The notes beneath the pieces were generated by a model that made no database searches, was not told the origin of the DNA, and saw nothing but the letters and a program-made list of their open reading frames with translations. DNA of 5,643 nt from positions 4,288-9,930 of the forward strand of contig DUJX01000010.1 of assembly GCA_013329575.1 (NCBI GenBank), in the 5' to 3' direction. Shown one piece after another: positions 1-5,603 of this stretch. The translations under genes and the position numbers were made by a program. The stretch comes from Halobacteria archaeon (GTDB taxonomy: Archaea > Halobacteriota > Methanoliparia > Methanoliparales > Methanoliparaceae). Within the stretch, counting starts at the first letter, position 1, and every line of letters starts with the position of its first letter.

Positions 1-29
1 CATTATATTTAGATATACGATCACTGGTA

Positions 30-102
30 AGCCTCGGGGGGGATTTGAACCCCCGACTTCGTCCTTACCAAGGACGCGCTCTACCTGCTGAGCCACCGAG
101 GC
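30..102 (-). tRNA. tRNA-Thr (anticodon GGT)
   Basis: The minus strand folds into a complete 73-nt cloverleaf that decodes ACC/ACU threonine codons. The acceptor stem is GCCTCGG/CCGAGGC and the D stem GCTC/GAGC with loop AGCAGGTA, which carries the G18-G19 pair. The anticodon stem is CGTCC/GGACG around loop TTGGTAA, giving anticodon GGT. The variable loop is 5 nt, and the T arm is GGGGG-TTCAAAT-CCCCC. The discriminator is U73, as is usual for archaeal tRNA-Thr. CCA does not follow the discriminator directly (the next bases are TACCA), so CCA is probably added after transcription. No intron is visible. The gene begins 22 nt after the stop codon of the GTPase gene on the same strand. Confidence 0.97.
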
Positions 103-124
103 GTGTTTTTCTCCTTTTTTCTTA

Positions 125-1216
125 TTAGTACCGTTCTAAAACTATTGTTATAATATCTCCCGCATCCAATACATGAGATAATCCTACCTTCTGGTTATCG
201 TATTTAACAGAACTTCCTATCACTTTTGCATATTTAAATTTTTTAACAAAATCTCTATGTATCTTCTTGCATACATCTTCTACCGTTGATCCTCGCTTAA
301 TTATCATAGGTTCGTTGTAATCTATCTCTGATCCTTTTTTCTTCATATAAATCGGTATCAGATCAAGCTTTTCGAATATCTTCTCTTTAAGGAGATCTAA
401 ATGTATATCTTTCTCGGCAGATATCTCCAGCATATCATTCTTTTCTCTCTCTTTCAACTCTTTGTATATCTTACTCTCTTCATCGATTAAGTCTATCTTG
501 TTAATAACTTTTATGCATTTTATATACGTTCTATTACTGTGCAACGCATCTATAAAACTATTTATATCTAATTTTTCCCTGATGATTATCTCTGCGTTAT
601 GTATCTTGTATTCTTTAAGAATCTCTTTGAATACATCCTCGCTTATATCCTGTTCTACCGTGGAATTAATCTTTATACCACCGGTTAATCTTTTTTTGAT
701 AGATACGTCGGGTTTTGTCTGATTTAACCGTATTCCAACATTATAAAGTTCTTCCTCTATCTCTTCAAAGGTGTTCAGATTGTATGGATCTGTCATCATT
801 ATAATAAGATCCGATGCTCTTATGTAAGAGGCTACTGTTCTTCCCATCCCTCTCAAATCTTTTATAAGCCCTGGCACGTCTAATATCTGGATTTTTGCAC
901 CTTTATATCTTAATATGCTCGAGATTACATCGACCGTGGTAAAATCGTATGCACCTACTTCGGAGTCCGAATATGTCAATTTATTGAAGAGGGTGGACTT
1001 TCCAACTGAAGGCGGTCCTACTAATATTACAGTTGCATCTCCGACTTTACTGACAGTCTCCTTTTTAGGTCCTCCAGAAGACGATCTTTTCTCAGATTCC
1101 TCACGTAATCGAGCTAATTTTGCTTTTAATCGTCCAATATGATGCTCTGTAGCTTTATTATATGGTGTATCTCTTAATTCTTTAACTATCTCCTCTATCT
1201 GGTCATCTATCTTCAT
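125..1216 (-). CDS. DRG-family (Obg-HflX superfamily) GTPase with C-terminal TGS domain
   Basis: A 363-residue protein of the archaeal/eukaryotic DRG family, cytosolic GTPases linked to translation and ribosome association; its length is normal for archaeal members. Residues 1-60 form a charged helical N-terminus. The G domain has P-loop GPPSVGKST (67-75), switch I FTT (92-94), G3 DVPG (113-116), G4 NKID (239-242) and G5 SAE (266-268). The DRG-specific insert carries GIRLNQTKP (161-169) and EYKIHNAEI (202-210). Residues from about 287 to 363 are a TGS domain, including GSTVEDVCKKIH and the KVGL/DAGDII end. Two places depart from the family: the Pro-Gly usually found after switch I is replaced (FTTVDVISS), and switch II is about three residues short with a simplified Gly/Arg-rich stretch (LRGMGR). 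The start ATG has GAGG 8 nt upstream. The precise cellular role is inferred from the family. Confidence 0.95.
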   Translation of the reverse strand: MKIDDQIEEIVKELRDTPYNKATEHHIGRLKAKLARLREESEKRSSSGGPKKETVSKVGDATVILVGPPSVGKSTLFNKLTYSDSEVGAYDFTTVDVISSILRYKGAKIQILDVPGLIKDLRGMGRTVASYIRASDLIIMMTDPYNLNTFEEIEEELYNVGIRLNQTKPDVSIKKRLTGGIKINSTVEQDISEDVFKEILKEYKIHNAEIIIREKLDINSFIDALHSNRTYIKCIKVINKIDLIDEESKIYKELKEREKNDMLEISAEKDIHLDLLKEKIFEKLDLIPIYMKKKGSEIDYNEPMIIKRGSTVEDVCKKIHRDFVKKFKYAKVIGSSVKYDNQKVGLSHVLDAGDIITIVLERY

Positions 1217-1586
1217 TCATCTTTCCTCTCAAATATCGCGTATTATTTGCCATTTACTTTATAATCTTTATAAGCATTATATACAATATTGTTTCTCCTA
1301 TACGTTAACCGATTTGATACTAGTAGGTTCCAATATATTTTGATTAATAATCTTAAACCAAATGGTTTTTTATTTAACGCATTAAAAAATCTCGTTTCTT
1401 AAATATTTTTTATATCATCTTTTTTAGATTAAGCCCTGCACAAATTTTTTGAAAAAATTAATGGCATTTTGCAGATAAAAGAAAATCTTACGAGACAAAA
1501 TTTGGATAATTTTTTGATTTTTATCTTTATTTTATCAAATCTTTGACGAATTACAGATCGATTTAAACGCTAAATTTTGCATGATA
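1217..1586. other. 370-bp intergenic spacer, no supported gene
   Basis: This AT-rich spacer separates the YbjQ-family gene (ending at 1587) from the GTPase gene (starting at 1216). On the minus strand its early part holds several T-rich tracts (complements of the A-runs near 1452-1457, 1476-1487 and 1385-1390) that could end the upstream transcript, since archaeal terminators are often simple T-runs. It also holds the palindrome AATTTTTTGAAAAAATT (1443-1459). The GTPase promoter candidates lie near its end. Two unstarted minus-strand open stretches (1424-1531 and 1243-1398) translate to protein-like sequence, but neither has a start codon with a ribosome-binding site and I recognise neither. 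Confidence 0.5.
1258..1284 (-). promoter_or_regulatory. Candidate TATA-box region for the DRG GTPase gene
   Basis: On the minus strand this stretch has three closely spaced TATA-like elements (TATATAAT, CTTATAAAG, ATTATAAAG), 42 to 68 nt before the GTPase start codon. An archaeal start point about 25 nt downstream would leave a short leader that contains the GAGG ribosome-binding site. Which element is used cannot be told from the sequence, and the background is AT-rich. Confidence 0.4.
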
Positions 1587-1904
1587 TTATCCTTCTAAAA
1601 CAACTGCTGTCCCGCTTGCGCTTACCATTAGCATACTCTCCCCGACTGTCTCATAATCTAGATCAACTCCTACAATAGCGTTTGCTCCGATACTCTTTGC
1701 TTCTTCTATCATATCGTTTATCGCCATCTCTTTAGCCTTTTTCAGTACTTTTTCGTACGATCTTGCTCTTCCACCGACTATATCTCTTATCCCTGCAAAC
1801 AAGTCTTTAAACACGTTCGCGCCTATTATAGCCTCTCCGTCTACAAGGCCTAAATAATCTGCAATCTTCCTTCCATCCAACGTCGATGTTGTTGATACTA
1901 ACAT
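1587..1904 (-). CDS. YbjQ/UPF0145 family protein
   Basis: A 105-residue protein of the YbjQ/UPF0145 family (often called a putative heavy-metal-binding domain), small cytosolic proteins known to form oligomeric rings; the biochemical role is not established. Family features are [19 protein letters not shown] (23-41), followed by VGGRARSYE (43-51), a long central helix with the pattern [20 protein letters not shown] (56-75), [10 protein letters not shown] (76-85) and the closing strand [11 protein letters not shown] (91-101). Length is typical and the frame is intact. The start ATG is preceded at 8 nt by GGAGGT (1913-1918), the best ribosome-binding site in the window. An ATG overlapping that site is out of frame and meets a stop within five codons. 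The gene lies 76 nt downstream of the permease gene on the same strand. A metal role would be a family label only; no histidine/cysteine metal site is visible. Confidence 0.93.
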   Translation of the reverse strand: MLVSTTSTLDGRKIADYLGLVDGEAIIGANVFKDLFAGIRDIVGGRARSYEKVLKKAKEMAINDMIEEAKSIGANAIVGVDLDYETVGESMLMVSASGTAVVLEG

Positions 1905-1935
1905 TCTATATTACCTCCATTTATTATTTAAACCA

Positions 1936-1950
1936 TTTAAATAAATTTAA
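1936..1950 (-). promoter_or_regulatory. Candidate TATA-box region for the YbjQ-family gene
   Basis: The minus strand reads TTAAATTTATTTAAA, an AT-only block 32-46 nt before the start codon in the 76-nt gap behind the permease gene. A start point about 25 nt on would give a leader of 10-20 nt that still contains GGAGGT. The match to the archaeal TATA element is loose, so co-transcription with the permease remains possible. Confidence 0.3.
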
Positions 1951-1980
1951 CCACTAACGAATTTATCGTTTTGGATAAAA

Positions 1981-3201
1981 TCATATAAAAAGATAATAAA
2001 CTAAGGTATCTATAATCGTAAGTGGGATTCCAACCTTTGCAAAATCAACGAAGGTTAAAGTCTCTTTCTTCTTTTCTGCGTTCTGAATAATGATAATATT
2101 AGATGCTGCTCCCAATATGAGCATATTGCCTGCTATTGTGCTTCCTGCCGCAAGAGCCATTATCTCTCTTATCGAGGCGCCGGTATCTGTCAATAACGGC
2201 AGGTAGAAAGCAACCAACGGCACATTGGAGATTAGCTGCGAGAGAAGTACGCTTATCGTAAAGATTATCGGAATAGATGTGATATCGAGGTTAAAATTGG
2301 TTATGATATCTTGAAAAAATCCAGTGTTCCAGACGCTCTGCATTAAGACGAACATCGCGGCAAAGAAGATGAGCGTATGCCAATCTATATTCTTGATTAT
2401 CTTCCGCCGCTTATTGCTGATCAGTACTGGTATTGCACCGATCAAGGCTATATATGTCAGTCTAAAATCAAGGCCAATATTTAAAAATGTCATTGCTATC
2501 TTGGTTATAATCAAGATTACTATTATGCTTATGGAGATTTTACACAACATAGCAAGTTTTTTATCGTTCACCATGTCTGGAGGATCGAATGTGAGTTTTT
2601 TTCCAATAAACGCATCGCGATAGAATATTTTCAATAAAAGATACGCCAGAAACAGACTTATGACTGTAGGTATAGCCAGATGTTTAAAAAACGCAATGAA
2701 AGGATCTTTAATGGTAATTGCAACCAATAAATTTTGTGGATTTCCTATTGGGCTCATAACACTGCCTGTCGTAACAGCAAATGCGAGTGTAAGGAGCAAC
2801 AGTTTTGGAGGAAGATTATACTGCTTGGCAAGAAGCAAGGCGATCGGCGTTCCTATTATTGCCATAGTATCATTCATCAATACCATGGATAAGATGCCAA
2901 ACCCAAACAAAAGAATTAAAATAAGTTGATCCACCGTTTTGGCTTTTCCGAATAGTTTATATGATATATGTGATAAGTATCCGCTCTCCTCCAACGCCAC
3001 GCCAACCGCAAACATGCCAAACAGGAATAAAATGACATCGACGTTTATCGATCTTAATGCATCTAGCGGTGATATCCGTCCGGTTATAATAACAATAAGA
3101 GCACCAAATAGCATGATCTGCCATATTTGAAGCCTGATATTGCCTATCTGTCTTATTGCAATCAGTATAAAGACTAAAATCAGTATTAATATGGCGATCA
3201 T
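1981..3201 (-). CDS. ArsB/NhaD-type ion transporter superfamily permease (SLC13/COG1055-like)
   Basis: A 406-residue, very hydrophobic membrane protein with roughly ten to twelve predicted transmembrane segments, of the ArsB/NhaD (ion transporter) superfamily. It shows the expected two-repeat layout. In the first half are NDTMAIIGTP (110-119) and TTGSVMSPIGNPQNLLV (144-160). The second half has SNVPLVAFYLPLL (325-337), GNMLILGAASNIIII (358-372) and FVDFAKVGIPLT (384-395). A charged loop around 195-215 separates the halves. The substrate cannot be read from sequence: anions (arsenite, sulfate, carboxylates) and Na+/H+ exchange are all possible, and no ars regulator or ATPase lies nearby. The start is the first possible ATG, since the frame is closed by TGA at 3208-3210. 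No ribosome-binding site precedes it, and the start codon lies inside a 10-bp tandem repeat. Confidence 0.9.
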   Translation of the reverse strand: MIAILILILVFILIAIRQIGNIRLQIWQIMLFGALIVIITGRISPLDALRSINVDVILFLFGMFAVGVALEESGYLSHISYKLFGKAKTVDQLILILLFGFGILSMVLMNDTMAIIGTPIALLLAKQYNLPPKLLLLTLAFAVTTGSVMSPIGNPQNLLVAITIKDPFIAFFKHLAIPTVISLFLAYLLLKIFYRDAFIGKKLTFDPPDMVNDKKLAMLCKISISIIVILIITKIAMTFLNIGLDFRLTYIALIGAIPVLISNKRRKIIKNIDWHTLIFFAAMFVLMQSVWNTGFFQDIITNFNLDITSIPIIFTISVLLSQLISNVPLVAFYLPLLTDTGASIREIMALAAGSTIAGNMLILGAASNIIIIQNAEKKKETLTFVDFAKVGIPLTIIDTLVYYLFI

Positions 3202-3215
3202 AATCGATCATAATC
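3196..3215. repeat. Perfect 10-bp tandem repeat over the permease start codon
   Basis: GATCATAATC occurs twice head to tail (3196-3205 and 3206-3215). The copy nearer the gene contains the permease ATG (3199-3201). The second copy places another ATG 10 nt upstream (3209-3211), in a different frame. It looks like a simple slippage duplication. Confidence 0.85.
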
Positions 3216-3254
3216 AATATCTGCTTTTTTCTGAGACGTAATATCTATCATATC

Positions 3255-3269
3255 GATTATAATCTTTTT
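3255..3269 (-). promoter_or_regulatory. Candidate BRE/TATA promoter for the permease gene
   Basis: The minus strand reads AAAAAGATTATAATC, an A-rich BRE-like stretch followed by a TATA-like ATTATAAT. Transcription starting about 25 nt downstream would leave a leader of roughly 30 nt before the permease ATG. The element lies just beyond the end of the methyltransferase relic. Confidence 0.4.
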
Positions 3270-3294
3270 GTATCGGTATATCGATCATTTTATT

Positions 3295-3560
3295 TTATAG
3301 GAATATATACATAAAATAAATTGATTTGTTTTCAGAAAAATAGTGGTTAAAGAATGTATAGAGTTTTTCAAAAAGTTCTTCTCTAAGTCTTGGGAACGGC
3401 TTTAATGTATCTTTTATATCCTTTTTAAGCTTCTGGGACACCTTATTAGATATTATCTTGATTTAATCTCCATCAAATTGATGCATCCAGCCTTTCATTC
3501 TATCTTTACACTTGTAAAGATGTCTTTTAATGTAGTGTAGAATTCTTCTTCCTTATTCAT
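3295..3560 (-). pseudogene. Decayed N-terminal fragment of a type III-like (Mod family) DNA methyltransferase
   Basis: Conceptual translation of the minus strand from ATG 3560-3558 gives MNKEEEFYTTLKDIFTSVKIE, then TGA (3495-3497) where the family has Gly. The same frame continues KAGCINLMEIKSR up to TAA (3453-3455). After a frameshift the sequence resumes as SNKVSQKLKKDIKDTLKPFP, then LREELFEKLYTFFNHYFSEN and KSIYF, ending at TAA 3295-3297. From memory of the family, this matches in order the conserved N-terminus of Mod-type adenine methyltransferases from methanogens and other prokaryotes (pattern KIEG..G.INLM.IKS, then PFP.FREELF.KLYTFF..YFSESGSIYF). Those proteins run to many hundreds of residues; here nothing after the IYF position survives, so the catalytic motifs (FxG, DPPY) are absent. 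Two stops, a frameshift and a 3' truncation show it is dead. No restriction subunit is visible in the window. Confidence 0.75.
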
Positions 3561-3672
3561 GTTTTTGCCCTATTTTTATTACGGTATCAAGCATTCCGTA
3601 TGACGTTCCGGTTATATCTGAAATTTCCCAAATGGGACTTTTGGCAGAGCGCAGCGAGCCAGATACGCTCTG
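3553..3672 (-). pseudogene. Helix-turn-helix-like gene fragment overlapping the methyltransferase relic start
   Basis: This is a 39-codon open stretch with no start codon. Its C-terminal part reads PIWEISDITGTSYGMLDTVI followed by KIGQKHE. The spacing of hydrophobic residues with Gly-Thr-Ser in the turn resembles a helix-turn-helix. Its TAA stop (3553-3555) overlaps the relic methyltransferase ATG by 8 nt (ATGAATAA), the arrangement of translationally coupled genes in one operon. I infer it is the tail of the gene that once preceded the methyltransferase, now lacking its 5' end. The family is not recognised, and its 5' part runs through the GC-rich island at 3643-3672. Confidence 0.35.
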
Positions 3673-3812
3673 TTAGGCAATTTGGTTATCATATTTTTAT
3701 GACACCTTTCATTAGGAAATGTCAAAACAATATCTTTATCTTCTTTATTGCTTTGACAAAACCCTGTAGAATGGTATAAGTAATGATCCAAAAGAGAGAT
3801 TTTATCTTCCAT
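3612..3812 (-). CDS. Doubtful 66-codon ORF, no recognised family
   Basis: An uninterrupted ATG-to-TAA frame begins 32 nt after the stop of the FMN protein gene on the same strand. The predicted peptide starts MEDKISLLDHYLYHSTGFC and is mixed in charge, with no membrane segment or known motif; I do not recognise it. It has no ribosome-binding site upstream of its ATG. It overlaps, in another frame, the helix-turn-helix-like fragment at 3553-3672, and it contains both the 13-bp stem-loop and the GC-rich island. These points argue that it is either a leftover reading frame within a decayed locus or non-coding sequence with RNA structure. Confidence 0.2.
   Translation of the reverse strand: MEDKISLLDHYLYHSTGFCQSNKEDKDIVLTFPNERCHKNMITKLPNRAYLARCALPKVPFGKFQI
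3645..3672 (-). repeat. 7-bp inverted repeat in a GC-rich island
   Basis: CAGAGCG (3645-3651) and CGCTCTG (3666-3672) are perfect inverted copies around a 14-nt loop. The segment 3643-3672 is about 60% G+C, in a region otherwise near one third, so it stands out in composition. Confidence 0.6.
3720..3758 (-). repeat. 13-bp stem-loop, fully paired in the minus-strand transcript
   Basis: TGTCAAAACAATA (3720-3732) and TATTGCTTTGACA (3746-3758) form inverted arms around a 13-nt loop. On the plus strand one position is an A-C mismatch. Read as minus-strand RNA the same position is a U-G wobble, giving 13 unbroken pairs and a purine-rich loop AAGAAGATAAAGA. It lies about 90 nt downstream of the FMN protein gene stop. 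No T-run follows directly, so it is not a classic intrinsic terminator; a 3' end or processing structure is possible. Confidence 0.55.
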
Positions 3813-3844
3813 TTTATAGAAGGTATAAAAGTCCCTTACTACCT

Positions 3845-5428
3845 TTAATCTATAAGTATACCCTCCATTTCACCCTTTTCAAGATCTTCTAAAGGCGCTA
3901 TTCCCGTAATTTTCGATGCTTTATCTGTCAAAGACGCTATATCGCTCCTATTCACTTTATCCAATCTAAATTTTCTGGAACCTGCCATGAGTTGCCTGAG
4001 CCCCACTCCTATTTTATCCACAAAGTATGTATAAAGACCGATTGCTTCATATGGTACCTTATTACCATATTTACGATTTATCTCATCATTGCAGATCAAA
4101 AACTTTTCTGGTTGATCTCCATAACTTTCTATAAAACTTTTTGGTAACTTTCCTTCATCAGCCATCTTGACGAAGTATTTTGTTCGCATAACTGCCGTTA
4201 ATGGAGCTCTTGCCATTGCAATTGTTTTTACGTAAGGGTTATCCGAAAAATTGCTTAATGCAATAGATTTAAAGATCTGTGTCTCGTCTACAAAACCTCC
4301 TGCAATTGCAACATCTGGTATATGCTTCCCATGTTTTCTCAATATATTTAAGCATTCAAGAACTTGTGCTTCTAACCAGACGGTAGGCGTAGAACACTCC
4401 TGCATCATCGGTATCGGGCTCATTCCGGTTCCACCACCAGCTCCATCGAAGGTTATAGCATCTATCTTTGCATCTGATGCACATCTCAATGTAAAAGCAA
4501 CGATTGATGGTCTATAAGCCCCCGTCTTCATAAATACCTTTTTGGCGCCTTTTTCTCTTAATCTTTCTACATTCTCTACAAAATCATTCAATTTTGGTGA
4601 TCCTACTCTGCTATGTCGTTCAAAGCTTTTGAATACCCCCTCCTTGAATGCTTTTTGAACATTAACGTCTTCAGGATCTGGTATTACTATATATCCTCTC
4701 TTTTTAAGCATTTTTGCTCTTTCTAGATCGTTTATTCGTACTTCTCCACCGATCGCCTTGGCCCCTTGTCCCCATTTTCTTTCTATTATATTAACTTCGA
4801 GCTTGGAAATTGCGTAATCATCAACACCGAATCTTTCATCCTCTACGTTAGTCTGAACAACAACATCACCCGTTTTCCCATCCCATAATCTCCTAAAAGC
4901 CTCCACACGATACGTCAAATCTTCAGAATACTCTACTCTTCCATTCGCAAACCTCGTTTTTGGATCCATTCCACATACATTCTCACCAATAGTAAGGATA
5001 GTCCCACTTATTGCAGCACCCACTGCAAGACCGTCCCAATTTCTTTGAGCAACCGCTGTTGATCCCATCCCGGCAAGAATAATAGGTATGTTCAGAGGAA
5101 CACCGCCAAAATTTGTGGTTATGTCCACATTTGGAAATATTATCTTTTCTGAATCATTTTCTATACCTTTTGCGCCTATTATATCGGTCATTATCTGGAA
5201 ATCGCTCCAATCGACAGGATAGTTCTTATTCGATGCAGAAGTACTTCTACCGAAATATTCGGGTACAGGGTATATCACTTCTCTTCCCCTAAAAGAGGAT
5301 TTCCCAATCTCGCATAAAACGTTGCAATCATCTATACATATAGGGCACATTCCATTAAAAGAAGATATGTCTCTTAATCTAGTCCTTGTATCGTTTGTAG
5401 ATTTTCTGTTTATATAGTCTTCAATCAT
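3845..5428 (-). CDS. Glutamate synthase-related FMN-binding protein (GltB2-like domain with N-terminal Cys cluster)
   Basis: A 527-residue protein (from ATG 5428-5426) of the stand-alone glutamate synthase-like FMN family common in methanogens and other anaerobes. It has a TIM-barrel FMN domain without the glutaminase half of GltB. Landmarks: CPICIDDCNVLC (Cys28, 31, 35, 39), EIGKSSFRGREVIYP just after, GQGAKAIGGEV (220-230), KTG (301-303), DGAGGGTGMSP (328-338) and AIAGGF (375-379). The glycine-rich and KTG segments correspond to the FMN/2-oxoglutarate pocket of GltB. The Cys run that binds the 3Fe-4S cluster in GltB is absent at the expected place (MARAPLTAVMRTKYF), while the N-terminal Cys-X2-Cys-X3-Cys-X3-Cys could hold a different Fe-S cluster. 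The reaction is unproven; glutamate synthesis cannot be assumed. A TTG start at 5440-5438 is possible, but GGTGA sits 5 nt before the ATG. Transcription is likely from its own promoter, divergent from the tRNA. Confidence 0.9.
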   Translation of the reverse strand: MIEDYINRKSTNDTRTRLRDISSFNGMCPICIDDCNVLCEIGKSSFRGREVIYPVPEYFGRSTSASNKNYPVDWSDFQIMTDIIGAKGIENDSEKIIFPNVDITTNFGGVPLNIPIILAGMGSTAVAQRNWDGLAVGAAISGTILTIGENVCGMDPKTRFANGRVEYSEDLTYRVEAFRRLWDGKTGDVVVQTNVEDERFGVDDYAISKLEVNIIERKWGQGAKAIGGEVRINDLERAKMLKKRGYIVIPDPEDVNVQKAFKEGVFKSFERHSRVGSPKLNDFVENVERLREKGAKKVFMKTGAYRPSIVAFTLRCASDAKIDAITFDGAGGGTGMSPIPMMQECSTPTVWLEAQVLECLNILRKHGKHIPDVAIAGGFVDETQIFKSIALSNFSDNPYVKTIAMARAPLTAVMRTKYFVKMADEGKLPKSFIESYGDQPEKFLICNDEINRKYGNKVPYEAIGLYTYFVDKIGVGLRQLMAGSRKFRLDKVNRSDIASLTDKASKITGIAPLEDLEKGEMEGILID

Positions 5429-5433
5429 TCCGG

Positions 5434-5438
5434 TCACC
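5434..5438 (-). promoter_or_regulatory. Ribosome-binding site that decides the FMN protein start
   Basis: The minus strand reads GGTGA, complementary to the 16S rRNA 3' end, 5 nt before ATG 5428-5426. It overlaps the alternative TTG (5440-5438) and GTG (5437-5435) codons and so argues against either as the start. Confidence 0.6.
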
Positions 5439-5477
5439 AAATCTTATGATTTTTATTTATTTTTCAAGCTATTTGGC

Positions 5478-5495
5478 TATTATATATACCTTTTT
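5478..5495 (-). promoter_or_regulatory. Archaeal BRE/TATA promoter of the FMN protein gene
   Basis: The minus strand reads AAAAAGGTATATATAATA: a purine-rich BRE followed by a near-consensus TATA box. A start point about 25 nt downstream (near 5455-5460) leaves a leader of about 30 nt with the GGTGA site. It is the best promoter match in the window. Confidence 0.65.
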
Positions 5496-5570
5496 AAGAT
5501 ATTTTATGAAAAAGTATGAAAGATATAAAAAAGTTAATATATTGTATCTGATATTTCAAAAATAGTAAGA

Positions 5571-5580
5571 TTATTATATA
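5571..5580 (+). promoter_or_regulatory. TATA box of the rightward tRNA gene
   Basis: TTATTATATA is centred about 28 nt before the first base of the tRNA, the expected distance for an archaeal TATA box when transcription starts at or just before the mature 5' end. Together with the promoter at 5478-5495 it makes the spacer 5429-5603 a divergent promoter region. Confidence 0.6.
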
Positions 5581-5603
5581 GTGAGTATGATACATCGTTT
5601 CGA

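Noticed and set aside
25..29. Encoded CCA end of tRNA-Thr
   Set aside because: The bases after the discriminator are UACCA, so CCA is displaced by two nucleotides and is probably chance.
462..1142. Plus-strand open frames inside the GTPase gene
   Set aside because: They are antisense to a complete, well-conserved GTPase and carry no recognisable motif.
2324..3130. Plus-strand open frames inside the permease gene
   Set aside because: Antisense shadows of a membrane protein with conserved family motifs.
2957..3217. Minus-strand 86-codon frame overlapping the permease start
   Set aside because: It begins at TTG without a ribosome-binding site, lies almost wholly within the permease gene in another frame, and gives a Cys/Tyr/Arg-rich peptide typical of a shadow frame.
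3214..3288. 24-codon minus-strand ORF after the methyltransferase relic, and a possible YTD-containing remnant in the neighbouring frame
   Set aside because: Too short, with no ribosome-binding site. The resemblance of the RYTDTKR stretch to the methyltransferase segment after IYF is too slight to extend the relic.
4251..4517. Plus-strand 88-codon frame inside the FMN protein gene
   Set aside because: Antisense to the conserved FMN-domain core, with no supporting signal.
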